Part shown: positions 20,165-28,907 of the stretch, one piece after another
Position numbering within the stretch: position 1 is the stretch's first letter
Layout of the letters: every line of letters begins with the position of its first letter
NCBI RefSeq assembly: GCF_004339565.1
Contig: NZ_SMFZ01000001.1
Span: forward strand, 620,001-684,000
Reading direction: 5' to 3'
From: Pseudonocardia endophytica
Lineage (GTDB): Bacteria > Actinomycetota > Actinomycetes > Mycobacteriales > Pseudonocardiaceae
Length of the DNA: 64,000 nucleotides
Notes under the pieces: generated by a model
Databases searched by the model: none
Told to the model about the DNA's origin: nothing
The model's input: the letters and a program-made list of their open reading frames with translations, nothing else
Program-made: the position numbers and the translations under genes

Positions 20165-20743
20165 ATGACCTCCCCCGCCCTCCTGATCGGCACGGCGGCC
20201 GCCCCGCACGCCGCCCTCGTCCGCGCGGCGGCCCACGCCCCGCTGGACGCACCGACCCCGTGCGGCTCCTGGGACCTGCACGCCCTGCTCGCCCACCTGC
20301 TGCACTGGACACCGATGCTCGCCGACGCCGGACGCGGCGACCCGGTGACACCGCCCGACGAGACCGCGGACCCGGTCGTCGGGGACTGGCCGGATCTGCT
20401 GAACGCCGCGCGCGACCGGCTCGCCGGGACGTGGTCGAACCCGGCGGCCTGGGACGGCACGGTCTCGCTCGGCGGCCCGGAGCCGCTGCCCGCCCCGATG
20501 ATCGGCGGCATGGTGCTCGGCGAGATCGTGCTGCACGGCTGGGACCTGGGCCGCGCGCTCGACCTGGAGCCGCACTGGCCGGAGGACGTGCTCGCCGCCG
20601 CGCTCGGCGCCGTCGAGGGCATGGCGCCACAGGGCCGCGAGATGGGCGTGTTCGGTCCGGAGGTCCCGGTCGGCGACGACGCGACGACGCTGGACCGGAT
20701 CGTCGCCGTGTCGGGCCGCGACCCGGGGTGGTCGGCTCGGTAG
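20165..20743 (+). CDS. mycothiol-dependent maleylpyruvate isomerase-fold (DinB-like) protein
   Basis: 192 residues of the TIGR03086-type family. This is a four-helix metal-binding bundle with His residues in '[11 protein letters not shown]' and '[14 protein letters not shown]' in the usual positions. Family members act with mycothiol or as uncharacterised metal-dependent thiol-transferase-like proteins. It is divergent from the AraC regulator, and rnhA follows by 10 bp. The substrate is unknown. Confidence 0.78.
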   Translation: MTSPALLIGTAAAPHAALVRAAAHAPLDAPTPCGSWDLHALLAHLLHWTPMLADAGRGDPVTPPDETADPVVGDWPDLLNAARDRLAGTWSNPAAWDGTVSLGGPEPLPAPMIGGMVLGEIVLHGWDLGRALDLEPHWPEDVLAAALGAVEGMAPQGREMGVFGPEVPVGDDATTLDRIVAVSGRDPGWSAR

Positions 20744-20753
20744 ATTCCCGCCC

Positions 20754-21200
20754 GTGCCGGCCGTCGTCGAGATCTTCACCGACGGCGCGTGCCGTCCGAA
20801 CCCCGGTCCCGGCGGGTGGGGCGTCGTGTTGCGGTACGGCGCGCACGAGCGGGAGCTGTCCGGCGGCGAGGCGGGCGTCACGACGAACAACCGGATGGAG
20901 CTCACCGCCACGATCCGGGCGCTGGAGACGCTGACCCGGCGGTCGGTCGTGCACCTGCACACGGACAGCACCTACGTGCGCAACGGGATCACACGCTGGA
21001 TGGACGGCTGGAAGCGGCGCGGCTGGCGCACCGGCAGCGACCAGCCGGTGAAGAACGAGGATCTCTGGCGGGAGCTCGACGCGGCGGCCGCCCGGCACGA
21101 CGTCGAGTGGTTCTGGGTGCGCGGGCACGCCGGGCACCCGGAGAACGAGCGGGCGGACAAGCTGGCCGAACGGGGTCTGGAAGAGGCACGCGCGAGCTGA
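20754..21200 (+). CDS. rnhA: ribonuclease HI
   Basis: 148 residues, single-domain RNase HI, which cuts the RNA strand of RNA-DNA hybrids. The catalytic carboxylates are all visible: Asp10 (IFTDGAC), Glu49 (NNRMELTA), Asp71 (LHTDSTY) and Asp135 (ENERADKLA), with His125 in '[10 protein letters not shown]'. The basic protrusion '[13 protein letters not shown]' is present. The start is GTG at 20754, immediately after the isomerase-fold gene. Confidence 0.96.
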   Translation: MPAVVEIFTDGACRPNPGPGGWGVVLRYGAHERELSGGEAGVTTNNRMELTATIRALETLTRRSVVHLHTDSTYVRNGITRWMDGWKRRGWRTGSDQPVKNEDLWRELDAAAARHDVEWFWVRGHAGHPENERADKLAERGLEEARAS

Positions 21201-21254
21201 CATGCGACCGAACGGTCGATGCCCGGTTCGTGCGGTTGCCGCTAGCCTCCGGCC

Positions 21255-22910
21255 GTGCGGCAACCACCGGGCCCGGACGACCCGACGACGGTCGGCCGCT
21301 TCCGCGTCGTCGGCCTGCTCGGGGCCGGCGGGATGGGCCGGGTACTGCTCGGCGAGGATCCCGACGGTCGGCTCGCCGCGATCAAGCTCGTGCACGCCGA
21401 GCTCGCCGACGACGACGGGTTCCGCGCCCGCTTCCGCCGCGAGATCCGCCTGGCCGCGCAGGCACCCCCCGGCTGGACGGCCCCGTTCCTGGACGCCGAT
21501 CCGGATGCGCCGCGTCCCTGGCTGGCGACGGCGTTCCTGGACGCGCCGTCGCTGCTCGAGCAGCTGACCACGCGCGGGTTCTACGACCCGGTCGGCGCGG
21601 CCGCGCTCGGGTCCGGGCTGGCTGCCGCGCTGTCCGCGCTGCACTCGGCCGGGCTGGTCCACCGCGACCTGAAGCCGTCCAACGTGCTACTCACCGACGG
21701 CGGCCCGCGACTGATCGACTTCGGGATCTCGCGCGCCGTCGACGGCACCGGGATCACGGCGACCGGGCAGAGCGTCGGGACGCCCGAGTACATGTCGCCG
21801 GAGCAGGTGCTCGGTGCCGACGCGGAACCGCCGTCGGACGTGTTCTCGCTCGGCTCGCTGCTGACGTTCGCGGTGGTCGGCCGGACCCCGTTCCACGCCG
21901 GTTCCCCGACCGGGGCGCTGTACCGCGTCGTGCACGACGAGCCGCACCTGCCGAAGCAGCTCGGGCCACTGCTCCCGGTGCTGCGCGCGTGCCTGGCCAA
22001 GGACCCGGGAGCCCGGCCGACGGCGCCGGAGGTGCGGGACCGGCTGGCGGCGATCACGGCAGGCGACGGTGGGGCGGCGACACCGGAGCCGGTGGGTCGC
22101 GGCGCGACACCGGGCGGCACGCTCGTCGCGCCGGTGCCGGGTGGCTCGGACACACGCGCGGACCCCGCGCAGGGCGGCACCCCGGGCGGGCTGTGGCCGC
22201 CCGTGCCGACGACCGAGGATCCGACGGTCCGCGCCACCGGGTACGGCGGGTGGTCCGCTCCCCCGCCGCAGACCCGTGTCGCTCCCCCGCCGCCGCGTCC
22301 CGCATCGGGCGGGACGCCCGGCAACCGGCGCCTGCTGGTGATTGCCGGCGCCGTACTGCTCGCCGTGCTCGTCGGCGTCGGCGGCACGCTCGGCGTGCTC
22401 GCGCTGCGCCCCGACCCGTCCGCCCCGACCACCCCGGTCGCGGCCGGGACCACGACCAACCCGTTCGCCCCGCCCACCGCGGGTCCGCCGTCGTCGCAGC
22501 CCGCGGACGTCACGGCCGGGGCGACGGTCGTCGACACCTCGCAGGACGTCCGCTACGGCAGCGCGTCCGACCAGCTCCGGTTCGCCAGCCCGAGCGGCAA
22601 CATCGCCTGCCTGCAGGGACCGTTCGAGGTCCGCTGCGACGTGCTGGAGCGGACCTGGCAGGTGCCGCCGCGGCCGGTCTCGTGCCCGCTGGCCTACGGC
22701 ACCGGCGCGGAGCTCGCCGGGTCCGCCGCCGCGACGCTGACCTGCGCCGGGGACACCGTCGCCGACCCCGGCCTGCCCGCGCTCGACTACGGGCGGGCCC
22801 TGACGTCCCGCGAGGTGACGTGCGTCAGCCGCGAGGGCGGTGTGGAGTGCCGCAACACCTCCACCGGCCACGGCTTCACCGTGTCCCGAGGTGCCTACAG
22901 GCTCTACTGA
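21255..22910 (+). CDS. transmembrane Ser/Thr protein kinase with DUF6636-like sensor domain
   Basis: 551 residues. The kinase domain (about 12-270) is complete: 'GLLGAGGMGRVLLGED', Lys44, 'HRDLKPSNVLL' (136-146), 'DFGISRAV' and 'GTPEYMSPEQV'. A Pro/Gly-rich linker, one membrane helix (about 357-384) and an outer domain (about 425-551) follow. The outer domain is shared with the membrane protein at 17839-18747 ('FASPSGNIACLQG...RCDVLERTW', 'CVSREGGVECRNTSTGHGFTVSRGAYRLY'). The paired Cys residues suggest an oxidised extracellular fold. It is convergent with the next kinase, 8 bp away. Confidence 0.93.
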   Translation: MRQPPGPDDPTTVGRFRVVGLLGAGGMGRVLLGEDPDGRLAAIKLVHAELADDDGFRARFRREIRLAAQAPPGWTAPFLDADPDAPRPWLATAFLDAPSLLEQLTTRGFYDPVGAAALGSGLAAALSALHSAGLVHRDLKPSNVLLTDGGPRLIDFGISRAVDGTGITATGQSVGTPEYMSPEQVLGADAEPPSDVFSLGSLLTFAVVGRTPFHAGSPTGALYRVVHDEPHLPKQLGPLLPVLRACLAKDPGARPTAPEVRDRLAAITAGDGGAATPEPVGRGATPGGTLVAPVPGGSDTRADPAQGGTPGGLWPPVPTTEDPTVRATGYGGWSAPPPQTRVAPPPPRPASGGTPGNRRLLVIAGAVLLAVLVGVGGTLGVLALRPDPSAPTTPVAAGTTTNPFAPPTAGPPSSQPADVTAGATVVDTSQDVRYGSASDQLRFASPSGNIACLQGPFEVRCDVLERTWQVPPRPVSCPLAYGTGAELAGSAAATLTCAGDTVADPGLPALDYGRALTSREVTCVSREGGVECRNTSTGHGFTVSRGAYRLY

Positions 22911-22918
22911 GGCCGTCT

Positions 22919-24862
22919 CTACCGGGGCGCCGTGAACGTCCGCACGGTGTCGCCGACGACGACGGAGAGCACCCGGCCGTCCGGGGACACGGCCAGGTCC
23001 TCGGCCTCCTGCGGCACGCTCACCCGGCCGGCCACGCGCGGGCCGGTCGTGTCGATCACCGTGACGGTCCCGCCGGACGGGTCGAGCGCGTAGAGCCAGC
23101 GACCGCCGGGACCGGTGACGAGCCGGGTGGCCGGCCCGACGTCGTCGAGCACGGAGCGCGCGCGCCCGTCGCCGGTGCCGAGCACCCGTACCCCGGGCTG
23201 CTCCGGCGTCGCCGACACCGACTGCCCGCTCGCCGACAGGAACGCCCGGTCCCCGTCCGCGGCGAGGGCCAGCGCGTCCTCGACGCCCGGTGCCCGCGCC
23301 ACCGGTGACAGCCCGGGCAGCGCCAGCACGTCGACGCCCGTGGTGTCGCCCGGCGTACCGCAGGCCACCAGGACACGCCCCGGTACGACGGCGAGGGCGC
23401 GCGGCACCGCGTCCAGCCGGCGCTCGGCCGTGGGGCGCAACGACACCGGGTCCACAGTGATCGCCCGTGAGCTGCGCGGGTCCGCGACGACCACGCTGCC
23501 GCCGTCCGGTGTCACGGCCAGGTCGGCGGGCAGCACGACGTCCGCTCCCCCGGACCCCGGCGCGAGATCCACGGTCCCGGCGACCCGGAACGTGGCCGTG
23601 TCCACGGCGACCAGCCGGGTCGGCGTCGTGTTCAGCGTGAGGAACAGGCGCGTGCCGTCCGGGGACAGGGCGAGCGCGGTCGGGAAGCGGCCCGCGTCGA
23701 CCCGTCCGAGCTGCTGTCCCCCGGCGTCCAGCACGGTGACCGCTCCGGTGTCGGCGTCGGTCACGTACGTCCGCCCGGCGCCGGCCACCACGCGTCCCGC
23801 CCGGTGTCCGAGCCGGACGGTCGATCCGTCCACCGTGGCCGGTACGGCCGGAGGCGTGCTGACGGCGGGTCCGCCGCCGGGGATCGACGCGTCGGTCGTC
23901 GGCCCCGCTCGGGCCGTCGTCGGTGTCGGCGTCGGGGTGGTCCCGCCCCCACCCACGGTCTGGAACAGGATGCCGCCCAGCACGATCAGCGCGACGAGCG
24001 CGACCGCTGCGACGACCGCGCGGCGCACCGGGCGCCTCGCCTCGGACAGCAACCGCTCCGCGTCCGGACGGTCGGCCGGGTCGCGCGCCAGGCACCGCGC
24101 CGCCCATCCGCGCTCGGGCTCCGGCGTCACCCCGAGCTCCGGCTCGCCGTGCAGCTTGCGGTACAGCACGGCGGCCGCCGACGTCGCCGGATACGGCGGG
24201 GCGCCGGTCGCGGCGAACACGAGGATCGCGCCCGCGGCGTGCACGTCGGCCGCCCGCCCGACCTCGGAGTCGCCGATCGCCTGCTCCGGTGCCATGTACG
24301 CCGGGGTCCCGACGAGCGCGCCGGTCGACGTCATCCGCGTCTCGTCCGCGGCCCGCGCGATCCCGAAGTCCACGACGCGCGGGCGGCCCGGCCTGCCGCC
24401 GTCGAGCAGCACGTTGGACGGTTTGAGGTCGCGGTGCACCAGACCGGCCTGCCCGAGCGCGACGAGCGCGCGGAACAGGCCGACCGACAGCCGACGCAGG
24501 TCCCGGCCCCCGAGCGGGCCGCGGGCGAGGACGTGGGCCTCCAGCGACGGCCCGGACACGTACTCGGTCGCCACCCACGGCCGGGCGGCGTCCGGGTCCG
24601 CGTCGAGCACCCGGGCCGTGTGCCGGTCCGGGACCAGCCGCGCGGCCTCGATCTCCCGGCGGAACCGGGTGCGGAAGACGTCGTCGGACGCCAGGTCGGA
24701 GCGGATCACCTTGACCGCGACCCGGCGACCGTCCACTCCGGACGCCAGGTAGACCCGGCCCATCCCGCCGCGGCCGAGCAGCCCGAGCACCGTGTACGGG
24801 CCGACGACGGCGGGGTCGTCGGCGTCGAGCGCGGTCACCGCGGCGTCGTCACGTCGATCCAC
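22919..24862 (-). CDS. transmembrane Ser/Thr protein kinase with beta-propeller sensor domain
   Basis: 647 residues. The kinase domain (about 23-270) has 'GLLGRGGMGRVYLAS', Lys51, 'HRDLKPSNVLL', 'DFGIARAADETRMTSTGALVGTPAYMAPEQA'. One membrane helix (about 280-300) and a Thr/Pro linker follow. The rest (about 350-647) is a repeat propeller, with blades such as 'YVTDADTGAVTVLDAGGQ', 'ALALSPDGTRLFLTL', 'LAVTPDGGSVVVADP' and 'WLYALDPSGGTVTVIDT', like the YVTN/NHL-type sensor of PknD-like kinases. The start is GTG. It is divergent from the S9 peptidase gene. Confidence 0.93.
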   Translation of the reverse strand: MDRRDDAAVTALDADDPAVVGPYTVLGLLGRGGMGRVYLASGVDGRRVAVKVIRSDLASDDVFRTRFRREIEAARLVPDRHTARVLDADPDAARPWVATEYVSGPSLEAHVLARGPLGGRDLRRLSVGLFRALVALGQAGLVHRDLKPSNVLLDGGRPGRPRVVDFGIARAADETRMTSTGALVGTPAYMAPEQAIGDSEVGRAADVHAAGAILVFAATGAPPYPATSAAAVLYRKLHGEPELGVTPEPERGWAARCLARDPADRPDAERLLSEARRPVRRAVVAAVALVALIVLGGILFQTVGGGGTTPTPTPTTARAGPTTDASIPGGGPAVSTPPAVPATVDGSTVRLGHRAGRVVAGAGRTYVTDADTGAVTVLDAGGQQLGRVDAGRFPTALALSPDGTRLFLTLNTTPTRLVAVDTATFRVAGTVDLAPGSGGADVVLPADLAVTPDGGSVVVADPRSSRAITVDPVSLRPTAERRLDAVPRALAVVPGRVLVACGTPGDTTGVDVLALPGLSPVARAPGVEDALALAADGDRAFLSASGQSVSATPEQPGVRVLGTGDGRARSVLDDVGPATRLVTGPGGRWLYALDPSGGTVTVIDTTGPRVAGRVSVPQEAEDLAVSPDGRVLSVVVGDTVRTFTAPR

Positions 24863-24954
24863 GCGGCAGGCCGCACGCGGGATCCGGCACGTCGGTCACG
24901 GCGCAAGCCTGGCACGGCCGGTCCTGTCGGTGACGTCGGATAGGTTCCGCAGCC

Positions 24955-27039
24955 GTGAACGACTCGTTCCCCCGCCTGCACGCCCGCACCCGCCGCTTCA
25001 CGCTCGGCACGCCCCGCGGGTTCACCGTCGCGCCCGACGGGTCGCGCGCCGTGTTCCTGCGCAGCCGCGGCGGCACCGACCCGGTGACCTGCCTGTGGAG
25101 CATCGACGCCGCGACCGGCGAGGAGCGGCTGCTGGTCGACCCGGCGGCGCTATCGCCGGACGGCGAGGAGAACCTCCCGGCCGCCGAGCGGGCGCGGCGT
25201 GAGCGGGTCCGCGAGCAGGCGGGCGGCGTGGTCGGCTACGCGTGCGACGCGGACGCCCGCCACGCCGTGTTCGCGCTGTCCGGGCGGCTGTACCTGGTCG
25301 CACTCACCGGCGACCCGGCGCCGCGCGCGTTGGACATCGGAGACGTCGAGGCGGTCGTCGACCCCCGGCTGGACCCGACCGGGTCGCGCGTCGCGTTCGT
25401 CGCGGACCGCGCGCTGTACGTGCACGAGATCGCCACCGGCGCGACGACGGTGCTGCGGGCTCCGGACGGCGAGCACGTGAGCCACGGGCTGGCGGACTTC
25501 GCGGCCGCCGAGGAGATGAACCGCACCCGCGGCTACTGGTGGTCGCCGGACGGTGCGGCGCTGCTCGTCGCGCGCGTCGACGAGTCGCCGGTGCCGCGCT
25601 GGCACATCGCCGACCCGGCGAACCCGGACCGCACGCCCACCCCGGTCGCCTACCCGGCCGCGGGCACGGCCAACGCGCTCGTCGGGCTGGAGATCGTGCG
25701 CCTCGACGGGGCACACACGCCGGTGGCCTGGGAGGCGCAGACCTACGAGTACCTCGTCACGGTCCGCTGGGACTCCCGCGGAGCGCTCGTCGTCGTGCAG
25801 CCGCGGGACCAGACGGAGCTGCGGACGCTGGGCGTCGACGTCGGGACCGGCGCGACGTCGGTGCTGCACTCCGACGTCGATCCGGTGTGGACCGAGATCG
25901 TGCCGGGGACGCCCGCGACCACGGCGGACGGCACGCTCGTGCGCGCCGTGGACCGGGACGGCGCACGACGTCTGGTCGCCGGCGACACGGCGCTCACGCC
26001 GGCGTCGATGCAGGTCCGGGACGTGCTCGGGACCGACGGCGACGCGGTCCTGTTCCGCGCGTCCACCGACCCGGTGTCGATCCGCCTGTTCACGGTCACG
26101 CCGGGATCGGATCCGGTCCCGGTGTCCCCGGAGCACGGCGTGCACACCGGAACGCTGAGCGGCGGCACGCTCGTCCGCACCTCGACCGACCTCGAGCACG
26201 CGTCGCGGACGGTGCTGGTGTGCGCCGACGGCACGGAGGTCCCGGTCGCGAGCCACGCCGCCGATCCCGGTCTCGTCCCGCGGGTCGCCCTGCACGTGCT
26301 GGGCGGGCGGGAGCTGCGGACGGCCGTGCTGCTGCCCACCGGCCACGAGCCGGGCACCCGCCTGCCCGTACTGCTCGACCCGTACGGAGGCCCGCACTCC
26401 CAGCGCGTGCTCGCCGCCCGCAACGGCCATCTCACCAGCCAGTGGTTCGCCGACCAGGGCTTCGCCGTCGTCGTCGCGGACGGGCGGGGCACGCCGGGCC
26501 GCGGTCCGGAGTTCGAGCGGGCCGTGCACCTCGACCTGGCCTCCCCCGTGCTCGAGGATCAGGTGGACGCGCTGCACACGGCCGCGGCCGAGTACCCCGA
26601 CCTGGACATCGGGCGGGTCGGCATCCGCGGGTGGTCGTTCGGCGGGTACCTCGCGGCGCTGGCCGTCCTCCGCCGCCCGGACGTGTTCCACGCGGCGGTC
26701 GCCGGCGCGCCGGTCACCGACTGGGCGCTCTACGACACGCACTACACCGAGCGCTACCTGGGCCGGGACACGTCCGCCGAGTCCTACCGGCGCTCGTCGC
26801 TGATCGACGACGCCGGCACCCCGGGGACCGCCCGGCCGCTGATGATCGTCCACGGCCTCGCGGACGACAACGTCGTCGCCGCGCACACGCTGCGGCTGTC
26901 CTCCGCGCTGCTCGCGGCCGGGCGTGCGCACCAGGTGCTGCCGCTGTCCGGCGTCACGCACATGACTCCGCAGGAGGTCGTCGCGGAGAACCTGCTGCTC
27001 CTGCAGGTGCAGTTCCTGAAGGAGGCCCTCGGGGACTGA
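24955..27039 (+). CDS. S9-family prolyl oligopeptidase / DPP IV-like peptidase
   Basis: 694 residues. The N-terminal half is a DPP IV-type propeller ('WWSPDGAALLVARVDESPVPRWHIADP', with the nearby 'EEMNRTRGYWW' resembling the Glu-containing loop that binds substrate N-termini). The C-terminal alpha/beta hydrolase has Ser561 in 'GWSFGGY', Asp637/638 in 'HGLADDNV' and His669 in 'SGVTHMTP'. It should release dipeptides or trim short peptides. No signal peptide is visible, so it is probably cytosolic. The start is GTG. Confidence 0.93.
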   Translation: MNDSFPRLHARTRRFTLGTPRGFTVAPDGSRAVFLRSRGGTDPVTCLWSIDAATGEERLLVDPAALSPDGEENLPAAERARRERVREQAGGVVGYACDADARHAVFALSGRLYLVALTGDPAPRALDIGDVEAVVDPRLDPTGSRVAFVADRALYVHEIATGATTVLRAPDGEHVSHGLADFAAAEEMNRTRGYWWSPDGAALLVARVDESPVPRWHIADPANPDRTPTPVAYPAAGTANALVGLEIVRLDGAHTPVAWEAQTYEYLVTVRWDSRGALVVVQPRDQTELRTLGVDVGTGATSVLHSDVDPVWTEIVPGTPATTADGTLVRAVDRDGARRLVAGDTALTPASMQVRDVLGTDGDAVLFRASTDPVSIRLFTVTPGSDPVPVSPEHGVHTGTLSGGTLVRTSTDLEHASRTVLVCADGTEVPVASHAADPGLVPRVALHVLGGRELRTAVLLPTGHEPGTRLPVLLDPYGGPHSQRVLAARNGHLTSQWFADQGFAVVVADGRGTPGRGPEFERAVHLDLASPVLEDQVDALHTAAAEYPDLDIGRVGIRGWSFGGYLAALAVLRRPDVFHAAVAGAPVTDWALYDTHYTERYLGRDTSAESYRRSSLIDDAGTPGTARPLMIVHGLADDNVVAAHTLRLSSALLAAGRAHQVLPLSGVTHMTPQEVVAENLLLLQVQFLKEALGD

Positions 27040-27213
27040 GCGACGCGTGCGGAGCGAGCATCGGGACGGCTCCGTCGGCTTGCGAACGCTCGATCGGTGT
27101 GGCCTCCTGAGGATGCCGACGTGAGGTGACCCACACACGGCCGGTCCGGGTTCGCCGCTGATCGCGATGCACCGGTCGTGGTCGGTGGGTCGCGAAGGAG
27201 TCGTGGGAGGCAC

Positions 27214-27255
27214 ATGACGACGATCGAGAAGCCGGTCGGGCGGGGCTGCGCATGA
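27214..27255 (+). CDS. 13-codon leader reading frame before rubredoxin
   Basis: ATG...TGA encodes [13 protein letters not shown], with GGGAGG just upstream; its TGA overlaps the rubredoxin ATG as ATGA. It could be a coupling leader or the remnant of a longer gene's end. The rest of the gap (27040-27213) contains no other gene. Confidence 0.35.
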   Translation: MTTIEKPVGRGCA

Positions 27256-27467
27256 GCGTCGGAACCGCGGAGACGGAGACCGAGACCCCGCGGTGGATGT
27301 GCGAGGCGTGCGGCTGGATCTACGACCCGGCCGAGGGTGACCCGGACAGCGGCATCGAGCCGGGCACGCCGTTCGAGGACATCCCCGACGACTGGATGTG
27401 CCCGATCTGTGCTGCCACGAAGGCGGACTTCCGCCAGCTGGAGCCGGGAGAGTTCCCGGAGGACTGA
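27252..27467 (+). CDS. rubredoxin
   Basis: 71 residues. The four Fe-binding cysteines are in '[45 protein letters not shown]' (CxxC and CPxC). This is the rubredoxin fold with the conserved aromatic core and a short acidic extension on each side. It is a one-electron carrier in the cytosol. It lies 7 bp before a diiron protein gene, a likely electron-transfer partner. Confidence 0.95.
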   Translation: MSVGTAETETETPRWMCEACGWIYDPAEGDPDSGIEPGTPFEDIPDDWMCPICAATKADFRQLEPGEFPED

Positions 27468-27474
27468 GGACGCC

Positions 27475-28254
27475 ATGATCAGCGGATACGACCACTTCGT
27501 GCAGCTCGCCGAGACGCTGCAGTGGGACGAGACGGAACTCGACTTCTCCGCCGACCGCGAGGCGTGGCCGAAGCTCGAGGAGACCGAGCAGGCGAGGGTC
27601 CTGGGGCTGCTGGCCGGTTTCGTGATCGCCGAAACGGCCGTGGCCGGCAACCTCGGCAACTACCAGGTCGCGGCGTCGGCCACGGACGAGAAGTCGATGG
27701 CGCAGGCGTTCCAGTCCCAGGCACGCGACGAGGCCCGGCACGCCCGGTTCTTCGACCTGGTCGCCTCGTCCGTCGCAGGCATCCCCGGCGACGACACCGC
27801 GCAGCGCCGTGACCACCTGCGCGACCACGTCGCCGACGAGCTCGTCGCCCTGTTCGAGGAGACCCTCCCGGCCACCGCGCAGCGCCTGGCCGACGAGCAC
27901 GAGGGCCTGACCGACGCCGTCGGGCTCTATCACATGGTCATCGAGGGCGTGGTGCTGCTGGCCGGGCAGCACGCGATGCTCGAGGCGCTGGAGGGACTGT
28001 CGGTCAAGCTTCCGGGCCTGCACAAGGGCATGGAGCTCGTGCTGCGCGACGAGCGGTGGCACATCGGGTTCGGCTCGCGGGTCATCCAGAACGCCAACGT
28101 CTCCGACGAGAAGGCCGCCGAGATGCTCGAGCGCGGCGAGTCCGCGACGAAGGCGTGGGGCGACCTGATCACCGCCGACGCGATCGCGACGGCGATGCGG
28201 CAGCACAAGCGCAGGCTGAACGCGCTCGGCATCAAGTTCTGGTCGGACGCCTGA
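27475..28254 (+). CDS. ferritin-like diiron protein (R2-like oxidase)
   Basis: 259 residues forming a four-helix bundle. The six metal ligands of a carboxylate diiron site are visible: Glu53 (FVIAETAVAG), Glu86 and His89 (DEARH), Glu157 (HMVIEGVVLL), and Glu193 and His196 (DERWH). It resembles small ribonucleotide-reductase R2-like proteins but is shorter, and no radical-transfer partner gene is nearby. The adjacent rubredoxin probably supplies electrons. The substrate is unknown (oxygenase, peroxide reductase or desaturase-like). Confidence 0.85.
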   Translation: MISGYDHFVQLAETLQWDETELDFSADREAWPKLEETEQARVLGLLAGFVIAETAVAGNLGNYQVAASATDEKSMAQAFQSQARDEARHARFFDLVASSVAGIPGDDTAQRRDHLRDHVADELVALFEETLPATAQRLADEHEGLTDAVGLYHMVIEGVVLLAGQHAMLEALEGLSVKLPGLHKGMELVLRDERWHIGFGSRVIQNANVSDEKAAEMLERGESATKAWGDLITADAIATAMRQHKRRLNALGIKFWSDA

Positions 28255-28263
28255 GCCGGTCGG

Positions 28264-28836
28264 TCATCCGCGGATCGCGTCGATCGCGGTGATCACGGCG
28301 AGGACGACGAGGATCCCCGCCGTCACGATCGTCACCCACCGCACGGGGACGAAGCGCTGGATGCGGTCGCCGAAGTAGACGGCGAGCGCGGACGCCGCCC
28401 AGAGCGCGAGCAGCGAGCCGACCCCGACGGCGATCGGCGCCGAGTACCGCGCGGCGAGCGTGGCGACGACGAGCTGCGACGGGTCGGCGAACTCGGAGAG
28501 CACGGTGATCCCGAAGGCCGTCGCCACCACGCTCCAGCGGGTGACCGGCGTCGTCGTGACCTCGTCGTCGTCATCGTCGTCCTCCCCGCGTACGAGCAGG
28601 AACGCGCCCACCAGGAACGCGACGACGAGGACGCCCTCGAGCAGCCGTTGCGGGAGCAGCGTCAGGAGGCTCCCGGCCACGATCGCCACCACCACATGCA
28701 CGGCCATCCCGGCGCCGACGCCGAGGAGCACCCACCGGGGGCCGAACCGGGCACTGAGCGCCAGCGTGACCAGGCCGCTGGTGTCGATGAGCTCGGCGAG
28801 GAACACGATCCCGAACGCGATGGCTGCTTCGCTCAC
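28264..28836 (-). CDS. GDT1/TMEM165 (UPF0016)-family cation exporter, atypical
   Basis: About 190 residues with six predicted membrane helices in two repeats. UPF0016 proteins export Mn2+ or Ca2+ and carry two ExGD(K/R)T motifs. Here these read ELIDTS (near residue 16) and EFADPS (near residue 112), so both glycines and the basic residues are replaced. An acidic loop 'GEDDDDDDEVTT' joins the halves. GTG at 28836 is taken as start; TTG at 28845 is possible. A 16-bp dyad lies 32-47 bp upstream. Confidence 0.8.
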   Translation of the reverse strand: MSEAAIAFGIVFLAELIDTSGLVTLALSARFGPRWVLLGVGAGMAVHVVVAIVAGSLLTLLPQRLLEGVLVVAFLVGAFLLVRGEDDDDDDEVTTTPVTRWSVVATAFGITVLSEFADPSQLVVATLAARYSAPIAVGVGSLLALWAASALAVYFGDRIQRFVPVRWVTIVTAGILVVLAVITAIDAIRG

Positions 28837-28867
28837 GCCGGACAACTACTCGCTCGGCGAGGGTGAA

Positions 28868-28883
28868 TGCAACACCTGTTACA
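28868..28883. promoter_or_regulatory. 16-bp dyad, copy 1, upstream of the GDT1-like gene
   Basis: TGCAACACCTGTTACA fits the dyad TGNAACANNTGTTNCA. It lies between the MFS stop and the GDT1-like start. Two further copies occur at 30574 and 38422, each upstream of another minus-strand transporter gene. Confidence 0.5.
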
Positions 28884-28907
28884 GAACGGCAGCCCCGGGT
28901 GTGCCTG

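Noticed and set aside
24955..27039. S9 peptidase as the missing PqqF protease
   Set aside because: PqqF is an M16 zinc protease; this is a serine peptidase 4 kb away, in a different operon, so no link is claimed.
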